From positions 1 through 8,793 of the forward strand of contig JAJPYP010000273.1 of assembly GCA_021204885.1 (NCBI GenBank): a stretch of 8,793 bases of DNA, written 5' to 3'. The notes under the pieces were generated by a model that saw only the letters and a program-made list of their open reading frames with translations, made no database searches and was not told the DNA's origin. This DNA is from Prevotellaceae bacterium (GTDB lineage: Bacteria > Bacteroidota > Bacteroidia > Bacteroidales > Bacteroidaceae). Position numbers and translations under genes: made by a program. Of this stretch, positions 1-6,527 are shown piece after piece; the stretch's first letter is position 1; every line of letters starts with the position of its first letter.

Positions 1-20
1 TTAACTTTTTAACTGAGGAA

Positions 21-54
21 GGGATTGTGTCAAAAGACACATCCCCTTCGGGGA
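21..54. other. Two overlapping, mutually exclusive hairpins
   Basis: The first hairpin pairs TGTGTC (26-31) with GACACA (36-41) around an AAAA loop, and extends through GGGA (21-24) pairing with TCCC (42-45) if T25 is bulged. The second pairs CCCC (43-46) with GGGG (50-53) around TTC, which gives a C(UUCG)G-type tetraloop in RNA. Both need 42-45, so only one can form at a time. No poly-T run follows on either strand within a few bases, so neither is a standard intrinsic terminator. Function is unknown; it may be transcript 3'-end structure for a gene outside the window or part of the repeat element. Confidence 0.5.
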
Positions 55-75
55 CCTTGCTTGACCACCCCTCCA

Positions 76-92
76 AAGCGGCGCTGCCGCTT
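76..92. other. Perfect 7-bp hairpin AAGCGGC-GCT-GCCGCTT
   Basis: AAGCGGC (76-82) is the exact reverse complement of GCCGCTT (86-92), with a 3-base loop. The right flank is TATATATTG, AT-rich but not a T-run; on the minus strand the stem is followed by TGGAGGGG. It could help end transcripts of the menA-protease unit coming from the right, about 170 bases past the protease stop, but it lacks the U-tract of a classical terminator. Confidence 0.4.
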
Positions 93-113
93 ATATATTG
101 CTTAACCACCCCT

Positions 114-142
114 CCAAACCTCCCCTCATAGGGGAGGCTTGG
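114..142. other. Long imperfect hairpin with CCTCCCCT/AGGGGAGG core
   Basis: The core is a perfect 8-bp stem, CCTCCCCT (119-126) with AGGGGAGG (130-137), around a CAT loop. After one A/C mismatch (118/138) it continues as CCAA (114-117) with TTGG (139-142), giving 12 paired bases in total. The right arm overlaps the first copy of the 33-bp direct repeat, so the hairpin and the repeat belong to the same element. It is the most stable-looking structure downstream of the protease gene. Without a T-run I call it a structure rather than a terminator. Confidence 0.55.
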
Positions 143-203
143 TCGGTCTGACGACCTCCGAAGTTCTCAAGGGAGGCTTGGTCGGTCTGACGACCTCCGA
201 AGT
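132..203. repeat. Two exact 33-bp direct repeats, 39-bp period
   Basis: Positions 132-164 and 171-203 are identical over 33 bases and separated by the 6-base spacer TCTCAA. Each copy contains the interrupted palindrome GGTCG-GTCTGA-CGACC and the wider GGAGG...CCTCC pairing, so each copy can fold by itself. The 39-bp period is a multiple of three, so a minus-strand frame across it reads a 13-residue peptide twice; that frame has no other protein-like feature and I do not treat it as a gene. With only two copies and a 6-base spacer this is not a CRISPR array. It is more likely a duplicated unit of an interspersed intergenic repeat. Confidence 0.8.
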
Positions 204-258
204 GTGTCTTTTTTGAGTTTTGACACATCTCCTATATATATTAATGAAGCCCCTGCAT

Positions 259-873
259 TTATATCGGAAAGACAATGAACACCGCCACATCCCACAAAGC
301 GTGCGAGATGATAAGGGCGGAAAGTCGGGTGGGGAAGAAGCGGTAGACAAGCCCCCACACCATGCCCGCTGTCAAGGCGGCCATCACCAACATGAAGTTG
401 CAGGAACCCACATGCACCAAGGCATAGAGCGCGGTGGCGACGGCAAAACCGACATTCGGATTCCAGTGCCGGCAGAGCGTGCGCTGCACATACCCGCGCC
501 AAAATATCTCCTCGGCCGGCCCCACGATAAAGAGCAGCAGCAAGGCCAGCAGCCAAGGCGGTTCCCCCTGCTTTACCGTATATATCAGGTCCACTTGCGG
601 GCGGGCGAAGTGGAACAGCAGCGCCGCCACCTTGTCGCCTGCCCAAAACACGCCCCAAAGCAATGCGGCCAAGGCGGTGCCTAAAAGTACGTCGGAACAG
701 TGCCACTTCACCCCGTGCCACCAGCGGGGACGGGCCGACGAAGCCACGAGCAACAGCACGGCGGCCGATGCCGTCATCATCACCCAGAAGTTGACATGCG
801 GCGCCGTCGGGGGCGAGAACATCACCGTCCACAGCACCAAGGCGGCAAGCAGGGCAAGGAGCAGGCGTTTCAT
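259..873 (-). CDS. CPBP-family intramembrane glutamic protease
   Basis: This 204-residue protein is mostly hydrophobic, with several probable membrane helices (for example residues about 4-20, 30-46, 62-78, 107-120, 140-154 and 160-176). It has all three motifs of the CPBP (Abi/CAAX protease, Rce1-like) family: EEIFWR with the catalytic pair E121/E122 and R126, then ALVH with H154, then SHALWDV with H191 and D195. The family cleaves peptide bonds inside the membrane; bacterial substrates are mostly unknown, and some members are linked to bacteriocin immunity or processing. The ATG at 873 follows the menA stop by 7 bases; an in-frame TTG at 888 would overlap menA by 8 bases and add 5 residues. 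I prefer the ATG because the protein then begins MKRLLLALLA, a typical membrane start. Neither start has a clear Shine-Dalgarno. It is very likely co-transcribed with menA. Family assignment is secure; substrate is not known. Confidence 0.88.
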   Translation of the reverse strand: MKRLLLALLAALVLWTVMFSPPTAPHVNFWVMMTASAAVLLLVASSARPRWWHGVKWHCSDVLLGTALAALLWGVFWAGDKVAALLFHFARPQVDLIYTVKQGEPPWLLALLLLFIVGPAEEIFWRGYVQRTLCRHWNPNVGFAVATALYALVHVGSCNFMLVMAALTAGMVWGLVYRFFPTRLSALIISHALWDVAVFIVFPI

Positions 874-880
874 GCCGTTG

Positions 881-1795
881 TCACACAAGCGCCGCCAAGA
901 TAAACGAGCAAGTCATGAGCAGGCTGAACTGCAGTTGCAGCTGCGCGGTGTGCTCGTCCAAGCGGGCGATGGCCTGTTCCCCTGCACGGGCAAGTTGCAG
1001 CACGGCGCGCACGTTGCCCGCGGCGGGGACAAGCGCCACCAAGACGAGCAGCGTCCATAGGGGGAAGACGCCCGCCACGATGCAGGCGGCTGTCCAAAGG
1101 AAAGGCAGGAGCACTTCCGCACAGTACAGGTACATGGCGCCATGGGTGCCGATGTTCATGGCGATGGTGCGTATCGAGGCGCGCCTGTCGGTGCGTATGT
1201 CGCGCGTGTTGTTGGCGTGCAGTATGGCCACCGTAATCAGTCCCACGGGCAGGGCAAGCCACAGCACGCTCCAGTGGACCGCGCCCGTGGCCACGTAGCA
1301 AGTGCCCACGATGGGCAGCAGGGCGTAGACGATGAAGATGACCACATCGCCCCAAGCGCGGTACTTCAACGGCGGATAGCACAGCACCGAGAGGAAGCCC
1401 AAAGCGCCTATGTAGAGGGTGACGATGCCGGTGCGGGCCCACAAGCCGATGCCGGCGACAACGGCCACCACAAGCAGTCCCAAGGAGAGGCGGATTATCT
1501 GCCGGGGCGTGAACACGCCGTCGGTCAATATCTTGAAGCCGTAAGTATCTTTGGCGTCCACCCCCGTCTTGAAGTCGAAGTAGTCGCTGCGTGTGTTGCC
1601 GGCGGCGTGGAAGAGAATGATGTTCAGCAACGCCCACACGCCGTTCACCCAGTTGATGTCGTGGTGCGTCCAGTAAAGGTAGGCTACCGTTACGATGACC
1701 GGCATGGTCGAGGCCGGGAACGACCAAGGGCGCACGGCGATAATCCATTCCTTCAGCGTGTGCTTTCTTGTCGTTGTTTGTTCTTTATTGTCCAT
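881..1795 (-). CDS. menA: UbiA-family prenyltransferase, probable 1,4-dihydroxy-2-naphthoate polyprenyltransferase (MenA)
   Basis: This 304-residue polytopic membrane protein carries both Asp-rich motifs of the UbiA superfamily. The first is SDYFDFKTGVD, with D71, D74 and D80 in the spacing of MenA's NDYxDxxxGxD; the second is NNTRDIRTDR, with D199 and D203, close to the NNxRDxxxD of MenA. These motifs hold Mg2+-diphosphate of the polyprenyl donor. MenA joins the prenyl chain to 1,4-dihydroxy-2-naphthoate at the inner membrane, giving demethylmenaquinone for anaerobic respiration. The length fits the family. The Asn usually directly before the first motif's Asp is Ser (S70) here. I start at the ATG at 1795 (MDNKEQTTTRKHTLKEWIIA, followed by the conserved VRPWSFPAST). 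The frame stays open upstream into the tandem repeat, but only because the repeat lacks stop triplets. The protease gene follows 7 bases downstream; uvrA lies 169 bases upstream. No convincing promoter was seen. A different aromatic substrate cannot be excluded. Confidence 0.9.
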   Translation of the reverse strand: MDNKEQTTTRKHTLKEWIIAVRPWSFPASTMPVIVTVAYLYWTHHDINWVNGVWALLNIILFHAAGNTRSDYFDFKTGVDAKDTYGFKILTDGVFTPRQIIRLSLGLLVVAVVAGIGLWARTGIVTLYIGALGFLSVLCYPPLKYRAWGDVVIFIVYALLPIVGTCYVATGAVHWSVLWLALPVGLITVAILHANNTRDIRTDRRASIRTIAMNIGTHGAMYLYCAEVLLPFLWTAACIVAGVFPLWTLLVLVALVPAAGNVRAVLQLARAGEQAIARLDEHTAQLQLQFSLLMTCSFILAALV

Positions 1796-1825
1796 GCTTT
1801 CCGTGTTTATAAAGTAAGATATTCT

Positions 1826-1950
1826 ATGTATGCTGTATAATGTATGCTGATATATGATATATGATATATGATATATGATATGTTGATATGCTGACATACG
1901 ATATGCTGATATACGATATGCTGATATACGATATGCTGATATACGATATA
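1826..1950. repeat. Compound AT-rich tandem repeat between uvrA and menA
   Basis: Three linked repeat types lie side by side. A 10-base word, ATGTATGCTG, occurs at 1826-1835 and 1840-1849 (14-bp period). It is followed by five 7-bp units of TGATATA (1848-1882, last base changed) and a transition TTGATATG (1883-1890). Then come four 15-bp units of CTGATATACGATATG (1891-1950), the first with one T-to-C change and the last with one terminal change. The 15-bp unit reads as two diverged 7/8-bp units, so the tract seems to have grown from one short core. It is strikingly AT-rich against GC-rich flanking genes. It occupies most of the 169-bp gap and lies upstream of menA in the transcribed direction, so a change in copy number could alter menA's leader or promoter spacing. 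No function is demonstrated. Confidence 0.9.
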
Positions 1951-1964
1951 TACTGTACTACCCG

Positions 1965-4748
1965 TTATTTACCGTCTGCCTCCAACTTCTCCTTCAAATA
2001 CCTTCCCGTGTAGCCTTCCGTGCATCGGGCCACCTCTTCGGGCGTGCCCGCGGCCACCACCATGCCCCCTTTATCTCCCCCTTCAGGCCCCAAGTCGATT
2101 ACGTAGTCGGCACACTTCACTATCTCCAAGTTGTGCTCTATCACGAGGATGGAGTGTCCCCGCAGCAGCAAGGCGTCGAAAGCCTCGAGTAGCTTGCGTA
2201 TGTCGTGGAAGTGCAGTCCCGTGGTGGGTTCGTCGAAGATGAAGAGCGTGGGCTCCACCTTCTCCATGCCCAAGTAGTAGGCAAGCTTCACCCGTTGGTT
2301 CTCGCCCCCGGAGAGGGTAGACGAAGACTGTCCCAACTTGATGTAGCCAAGCCCCACGTCTTGCAAGGGCAGCAGCTTCTTGGCGATTTTCGGCTGACCG
2401 TACTTGTCGAAGAACTCGATGGCTTGGTCTACGGTCATCTCCAACACGTCGTAGATGTTCACGCCGTGGAACTTCACCTCCAACGTGTCGGGCTTGAAGC
2501 GCTTGCCGTGACAAGCCTCGCACGTCAGCTTCAAGTCGGCCATGAACTGCATCTCCACCGTGATGGTGCCCTCGCCTTTGCACGCCTCGCAACGCCCGCC
2601 TTCGCTGTTGAAGCTGAAGTAGCCCGACGTGTAGCCCATCTGTTTGGAGAGCGGCTGGTCGGCCCACAGCTTGCGTACCTCCTCGTAAGCCTTCAAGTAG
2701 GTCACGGGGTTGCTGCGCGTCGACTTGCCTATGGGGTTCTGGTCTACGAACTCCACATTGTACAAGCTCCCTATGTCGCCGCCCAAGGCGATGAACTCGC
2801 CCGGCCGTTCCGAACACTCGTCGAGCTCGCGCTTCAAGGCGCGGTACAGTATGTCGCGCACCAAGGTCGACTTGCCCGAGCCCGACACGCCCGTGACCAC
2901 CGTCATCACGTTCAGCGGAAAGCGCACGTCGATGCCTTTCAAGTTGTTCTCTCGCGCCCCTTTCAGCTCGATGTAGTGGTTCCACTTGCGGCGGCTTTTG
3001 GGCACGGGGATGGTCTCTTCGCCCAAGAGATAGCGCACGGTGTAGCTGCCGCTGCCCGGCTGCAAGTCCTTCATGTCGCCTTGGTAGACAATCTCTCCGC
3101 CCAAGCGTCCGGCCTTGGGGCCAATGTCGATGATGTAGTCGGCCGCGCGGATAATCTCCTCGTCGTGTTCCACCACCACTACCGTGTTGCCCAAGTGTTG
3201 CAACTTGCGCAGCACGCCGATGAGCCGGCCCGTGTCGCGGCTGTGCAGCCCGATGCTGGGCTCGTCGAGTATGTAGAGGCTGCCCACCAAACTGCTGCCA
3301 AGCGAGGTGGCAAGGTTGATGCGCTGGCTTTCGCCGCCTGAAAGGGAGTTGCTCAAGCGGTTCAGCGTGAGGTAGCCCAAGCCCACGTCGACAAGGAAGC
3401 CCAGGCGGTTGCGTATCTCCGTCAAGATGCGTGCGGCTACGGCGGCATCGTGCTCGTTCAAGACCAGTTGGTCGAAGAAGGCTTGCAGCTTGGTGATGGG
3501 CAAGTCGACTAATTGGGAGATGTTGCGCCCGCCCACACGGACGTAACCCGCTTCGGGCTTCAACCGTGTGCCGTGGCATTTGGGGCAGAGCGTCTTGCCG
3601 CGGTATCGTGCCAGCATGACGCGGTATTGTATCTTGTAGAGGTTCTCTTGCACCATCTTGAAGAAGTCGTTGATGCCGTGGAACTCGCCGCATCCCTCCC
3701 ACAGCATGCGCCGCTGCTCGTCGGTCAACAGGTAGTAAGGGGCAAAGATGGGGAAGCCGGCTTTGGCGGCACCGTGAATGACCCTTTCGCGCCATTCGCC
3801 CATCTTGTCGCCACGCCAGCACACCACGGCTCCGTCGTACACCGAGAGCGAGCGGTTGGGTATGACCAAGTGCTCGTCGATGCCCACCACGCGGCCGAAG
3901 CCTTCGCACTGAGGGCAGGCGCCGATGGGGGAGTTGAAGGAGAACATCTGGTCGGTGGGCTCTTCAAAGGTGATGCCGTCGGCCTCGAACTTGGTGCTGA
4001 AACGGTGAATGCTCGTGCTGCCGTCTTCGGCATAGAAGCGCAACAGGCAGGCGCCGTTCCCTTCGTACATGGCCGTTTCGGCGGAGTCGGCAAGGCGGCT
4101 GATGGCGTCTTGCTCCTTGGATACGGCCATGCGGTCTATCAATAAGTAGGGGGTGTCGCCTTTTCGGGGCTTGTAAGCGTCGATGCGCACGATGCGGCCG
4201 TCTACTTCCAAACGGTTGAAGCCCTCTTTCATCGACACTTCCAACTGTTGTTCCAACGTGCGTCCCTCGCGCAGCTGCAAGGGGGCAAGCACGGTGTAAC
4301 GGGTGCCTTCGGGTTGCTGGAGCATGCAGTTCACGATGTCTTCGATGGAGTGCTTTTTCACCTCTTGTCCGCTCACGGGGCTGAACGTGTGGCCCACGCG
4401 GGCATAGAGCAAACGCAGGTATTCGTATATCTCCGTGGAAGTGCCCACGGTGGAACGGGGATTGCGGCTGCTCACCTTCTGCTCGATGGCGATGGCGGGG
4501 GGAATGCCTTTGATGAAGTCGCACTCGGGCTTGCTCATGCGGCCCAAGAACTGGCGGGCATAGCTGCTCAGGCTCTCCACGTAGCGGCGTTGGCCTTCGG
4601 CATAGAGCGTGTCGAACGCCAAGGAGGACTTCCCCGAACCGGAGAGTCCCGTAATGACGACGAACCGGTTACGCGGTATCTCCACGTCAATGTTCTTCAA
4701 GTTGTTGACGCGGGCGCCTTTCACGAGGATGGATGTCTGTTCTGCCAT
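1965..4748 (-). CDS. uvrA: Excinuclease ABC subunit A (UvrA)
   Basis: UvrA is the DNA-damage sensor of nucleotide excision repair; as a dimer it loads UvrB onto lesions. The 927-residue protein is near the family's usual 940. It has two ABC ATPase modules. Module 1 has Walker [10 protein letters not shown] (34-42), signature LSGGE (469-473), Walker B ILDEPS (493-498) and the EHD switch (527-529). Module 2 has Walker [10 protein letters not shown] (620-628), signature LSGGE (812-816), Walker B FIFDEP (836-841) and EHN (871-873). Zinc ligands are intact: CPQC (278-281) with CPKC (388-391), and the C-terminal finger C720/C723-x19-C743/C746. The UvrB-binding and DNA-binding insert lies in the region of residues about 120-270. 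The ATG at 4748 gives the normal family N-terminus ([20 protein letters not shown]). A TAACTTTG box sits about 42 bases upstream. I saw no obvious LexA-type operator. All catalytic residues are present, so it should be functional. Confidence 0.98.
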   Translation of the reverse strand: MAEQTSILVKGARVNNLKNIDVEIPRNRFVVITGLSGSGKSSLAFDTLYAEGQRRYVESLSSYARQFLGRMSKPECDFIKGIPPAIAIEQKVSSRNPRSTVGTSTEIYEYLRLLYARVGHTFSPVSGQEVKKHSIEDIVNCMLQQPEGTRYTVLAPLQLREGRTLEQQLEVSMKEGFNRLEVDGRIVRIDAYKPRKGDTPYLLIDRMAVSKEQDAISRLADSAETAMYEGNGACLLRFYAEDGSTSIHRFSTKFEADGITFEEPTDQMFSFNSPIGACPQCEGFGRVVGIDEHLVIPNRSLSVYDGAVVCWRGDKMGEWRERVIHGAAKAGFPIFAPYYLLTDEQRRMLWEGCGEFHGINDFFKMVQENLYKIQYRVMLARYRGKTLCPKCHGTRLKPEAGYVRVGGRNISQLVDLPITKLQAFFDQLVLNEHDAAVAARILTEIRNRLGFLVDVGLGYLTLNRLSNSLSGGESQRINLATSLGSSLVGSLYILDEPSIGLHSRDTGRLIGVLRKLQHLGNTVVVVEHDEEIIRAADYIIDIGPKAGRLGGEIVYQGDMKDLQPGSGSYTVRYLLGEETIPVPKSRRKWNHYIELKGARENNLKGIDVRFPLNVMTVVTGVSGSGKSTLVRDILYRALKRELDECSERPGEFIALGGDIGSLYNVEFVDQNPIGKSTRSNPVTYLKAYEEVRKLWADQPLSKQMGYTSGYFSFNSEGGRCEACKGEGTITVEMQFMADLKLTCEACHGKRFKPDTLEVKFHGVNIYDVLEMTVDQAIEFFDKYGQPKIAKKLLPLQDVGLGYIKLGQSSSTLSGGENQRVKLAYYLGMEKVEPTLFIFDEPTTGLHFHDIRKLLEAFDALLLRGHSILVIEHNLEIVKCADYVIDLGPEGGDKGGMVVAAGTPEEVARCTEGYTGRYLKEKLEADGK

Positions 4749-4789
4749 GGGCTTGCCGTTTATTGAAGTGCCTTCGTTGAACCGGGGTG

Positions 4790-4797
4790 CAAAGTTA
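4790..4797 (-). promoter_or_regulatory. Probable uvrA promoter, Bacteroidetes -7 box
   Basis: Read on the minus strand, 4797-4790 is TAACTTTG, a full match to the Bacteroidetes sigma-ABfr -7 consensus TAnnTTTG. A start of transcription would fall near 4784, giving a leader of about 36 bases before the uvrA ATG at 4748. The -33 TTTG element is not evident at the expected distance upstream (around 4817-4825), so the match is one-sided. The short leader contains a GAAG-TGC-CTTC mini-hairpin (4765-4775). Confidence 0.6.
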
Positions 4798-4905
4798 GTG
4801 ATTTATTCTTTCGCTTCCCCTTTGTGGGGTTACTTATCTTTCCGCTTTCAGGAGGGTTGTGGAACAAAAAACGGTCCGCTACTCCTTTCGCCTTGTTTTT
4901 TTATG

Positions 4906-4913
4906 TAACTTTG
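4906..4913 (+). promoter_or_regulatory. Probable glycosidase promoter, Bacteroidetes -7 box
   Basis: TAACTTTG at 4906-4913 matches TAnnTTTG exactly and is identical to the box that serves uvrA on the other strand, 108 bases away. A weak -33-like TTTC lies at 4886-4889, with 16 bases between, slightly short of the usual spacing. Transcription would start near 4919, leaving a leader of about 68 bases to the ATG at 4987. That leader contains the palindrome ACCCG-C-CGGGT (4931-4941) and a small GAAG/CTTC stem (4943-4955). The divergent region 4749-4986 shows no open gene. Confidence 0.6.
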
Positions 4914-4986
4914 GCGCATCAACGAACGGGACCCGCCGGGTTGAAGGGACTCTTCCTTTATGGCGGGGCATAACAATGATAATAGT

Positions 4987-6513
4987 ATGGATGTAAGAAA
5001 GCTTCTACTGTCGGTGTGCGTCATGCTCTCTTTGGGTGCATGGAACGTGCAGGCGCAGACCGCCGATACCTCGGCCCGTTATCCCAAGCGGGAGTTCCGC
5101 GGGGCATGGATACAGGTTGTCAACGGCCAGTTCAAAGGATTGCCGGGCGAACAGGTGCGGCAACTGTTGATTGACCAGCTCAACTCCTTACATGCGGCAG
5201 GTTTCAACGCCATCATTTTCCAAGTGCGGCCCGAGGCGGACGCGCTCTATGACTCGAAGTATGAGCCTTTCAGCCGCTTCTTGACCGGCGTGCAGGGGCA
5301 GCGTCCTTGGCCCTTCTGGGACCCCATGCAGTTCATGATCGAGGAGTGCCACAAGCGGGGCATGGAGTTCCATGCTTGGATAAACCCCTACCGGGTGAAG
5401 ACCACGTTGAAAAGCGAGTTGGCCCCGGAGCATGTCTATTATTCCCATCCGGAGTGGTTCGTCACCTACGGCGACCAGCTCTATTTCGACCCCGCCCTGC
5501 CCGAGAGCCGCGATTACATCTGCAAGGTCATAACCGACATCGTGTCGCGCTACGACGTGGATGCCATCCACATGGACGACTACTTCTATCCCTATCCCAT
5601 TGCAGGCAAGGAGTTCCCCGACGACGCTTCCTTCGCACGTTACGGCAAGGCCGCCGGCTTCAAAAGCCGGGCCGACTGGCGGCGGAACAACGTGAACTTG
5701 CTTATCGAGCGTATCCATGAGACCATACGTGCCCTGAAGCCGTGGGTGAAGTTCGGCATCAGTCCCTTCGGCATCTACCGCAACGCTTCGCGTGACCCGT
5801 TGGGCAGTCAGACCAACGGGTTGCAGAACTATGACGACCTCTATGCCGATGTGCTGCTGTGGTTGCGCAAGGGATGGGTAGATTACAATATGCCTCAAAT
5901 CTATTGGCAGATAGGCCATCCCGCCGCCGATTACGCCACCTTGGTGGAGTGGTGGGCCAAGAACAGCGAGAACCGTCCGCTCTTTATCGGGCAGTCGGTG
6001 ACCAACACGGTACAGAACGCCGACCCGCAGAATCCCTCCATCAACCAACTGCCGCGCAAGATGGCGTTGCAGCGCTCTTACCAGACCATCGGCGGCAGTT
6101 GCCAATGGTATGCCGGCGCGGTGGTGGAGAACGTGGGCCGCTATCGCGATGCGTTGATTGGCGAGTACTACAAATATCCCGCCTTGCCCCCTGTCTTCGA
6201 GTTCATGGACAACAAGGCTCCCGGCAAGGTGCGCAAGCTCAAGGCGCTTTGGACCGACGGCGGTTATTTCCTCTTCTGGACGGCTCCCAAATACAAGGAA
6301 GAGATGGACCGTCCCGATATGTTCGTCATTTACCGCTTCCCTGCGAAAGAGCGCGTCAACTTGGATAATCCCGCCCGTATCGTGGCCTTCACCCGTGACC
6401 CCTATTTCAAGTTGCCTTACGAGAAGGGCAAAGTGAAGTGGCGCTATGTGGTGACCGCGCTTGACCGCATGCACAATGAATCGGATGCCGTGGGCAAGAA
6501 GGTGAAGCTATAG
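4987..6513 (+). CDS. Secreted family-10-like glycosyl hydrolase (DUF187/GHL10 type)
   Basis: With the ATG at 4987 the protein has 508 residues. It begins [20 protein letters not shown], a clear Sec signal peptide with likely cleavage after VQA (23/24). There is no lipobox Cys, so it is probably periplasmic or released. An in-frame ATG at 4960 would add nine polar residues before the signal and is less likely. The body (about residues 37-330) has hallmarks of the GHL10/YngK TIM-barrel family: [48 protein letters not shown] with acidic D197/D198, [10 protein letters not shown] and MPQIYWQ. Residues about 412-501 look like an Fn3-type domain ending in [13 protein letters not shown]. Relatives act on, or are thought to act on, cell-wall or other glycans, but most substrates are undetermined. 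It is transcribed away from uvrA and ends tail-to-tail with infB, overlapping it by 6 bases. Family secure; substrate unknown. Confidence 0.92.
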   Translation: MDVRKLLLSVCVMLSLGAWNVQAQTADTSARYPKREFRGAWIQVVNGQFKGLPGEQVRQLLIDQLNSLHAAGFNAIIFQVRPEADALYDSKYEPFSRFLTGVQGQRPWPFWDPMQFMIEECHKRGMEFHAWINPYRVKTTLKSELAPEHVYYSHPEWFVTYGDQLYFDPALPESRDYICKVITDIVSRYDVDAIHMDDYFYPYPIAGKEFPDDASFARYGKAAGFKSRADWRRNNVNLLIERIHETIRALKPWVKFGISPFGIYRNASRDPLGSQTNGLQNYDDLYADVLLWLRKGWVDYNMPQIYWQIGHPAADYATLVEWWAKNSENRPLFIGQSVTNTVQNADPQNPSINQLPRKMALQRSYQTIGGSCQWYAGAVVENVGRYRDALIGEYYKYPALPPVFEFMDNKAPGKVRKLKALWTDGGYFLFWTAPKYKEEMDRPDMFVIYRFPAKERVNLDNPARIVAFTRDPYFKLPYEKGKVKWRYVVTALDRMHNESDAVGKKVKL

Positions 6514-6527
6514 CGTCTGCTTTACCT
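6500..6527 (+). terminator. Possible hairpin over the shared gene ends (weak terminator candidate)
   Basis: AGGTGAAGC (6500-6508) pairs with GCTTTACCT (6519-6527) over nine positions, including one G-U in the plus-strand RNA, around a 10-base loop. The stem spans both stop codons of the converging genes. There is no T-run after it, and on the minus-strand RNA the wobble becomes a C/A mismatch. With no intergenic space here, any termination signal would have to lie in coding sequence, and this is the nearest structure. It could also be chance pairing. Confidence 0.25.

Larger units (their letters stand above)
1..258. other. Gene-free, repeat- and hairpin-rich intergenic region
   Basis: No open frame here resembles a protein. 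The stretch lies downstream of the minus-strand protease gene and carries several structured elements listed separately: two competing hairpins (21-54), a GC-rich hairpin (76-92), a long hairpin (114-142) and an exact 33-bp duplication (132-203). The phrase ACCACCCCTCCAAA occurs at 64-77 and again at 105-118. The motif TGTGTC/GACACA occurs near both ends (26-41 and 203-227). The last 30 bases before the protease stop are AT-rich (CCTATATATATTAATG). Dense short repeats with GGGGAGG/CCTCCCC arms are a known look for intergenic repeats of Bacteroidetes chromosomes, but the family cannot be named from this window. The gene to the left of position 1 is not visible. Confidence 0.7.

Noticed and set aside
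132..203. Possible minimal CRISPR array
   Set aside because: Only two repeats with a 6-base spacer, no cas genes, and the repeat overlaps an intergenic hairpin.
126..350. Minus-strand open frame of 74 codons ending in a twice-repeated 13-residue peptide
   Set aside because: Its repeated tail is simply the 33-bp DNA repeat translated, and its start lies inside the protease gene in another frame. No protein-like feature supports it.
2205..3341. Plus-strand open frame (378 codons) antisense to uvrA
   Set aside because: High third-position GC in uvrA removes stop codons from the opposite strand. The translated product has no recognisable motif or promoter.
2083..3909. Long open frame (608 codons) on the same strand as uvrA but in another frame
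   Set aside because: The product is Arg/His/Gly-rich with no domain. It is a by-product of the GC-rich codon use of uvrA, whose motifs are complete in the other frame.
4749..4830. LexA/SOS operator in front of uvrA
   Set aside because: uvrA is damage-inducible in many bacteria, but I could not see a convincing operator palindrome near its promoter here, and Bacteroidetes SOS boxes are not well enough defined to call by eye.
4960..4986. Upstream ATG at 4960 as the glycosidase start
   Set aside because: It would put nine polar residues ahead of an already complete signal peptide. It remains possible, since no Shine-Dalgarno decides between the two.
5188..6474. Minus-strand open frame (428 codons) antisense to the glycosidase gene
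   Set aside because: Composition is typical of a shadow frame (Val/His/Gly-rich, no motifs), while the plus-strand frame has a signal peptide and family motifs.
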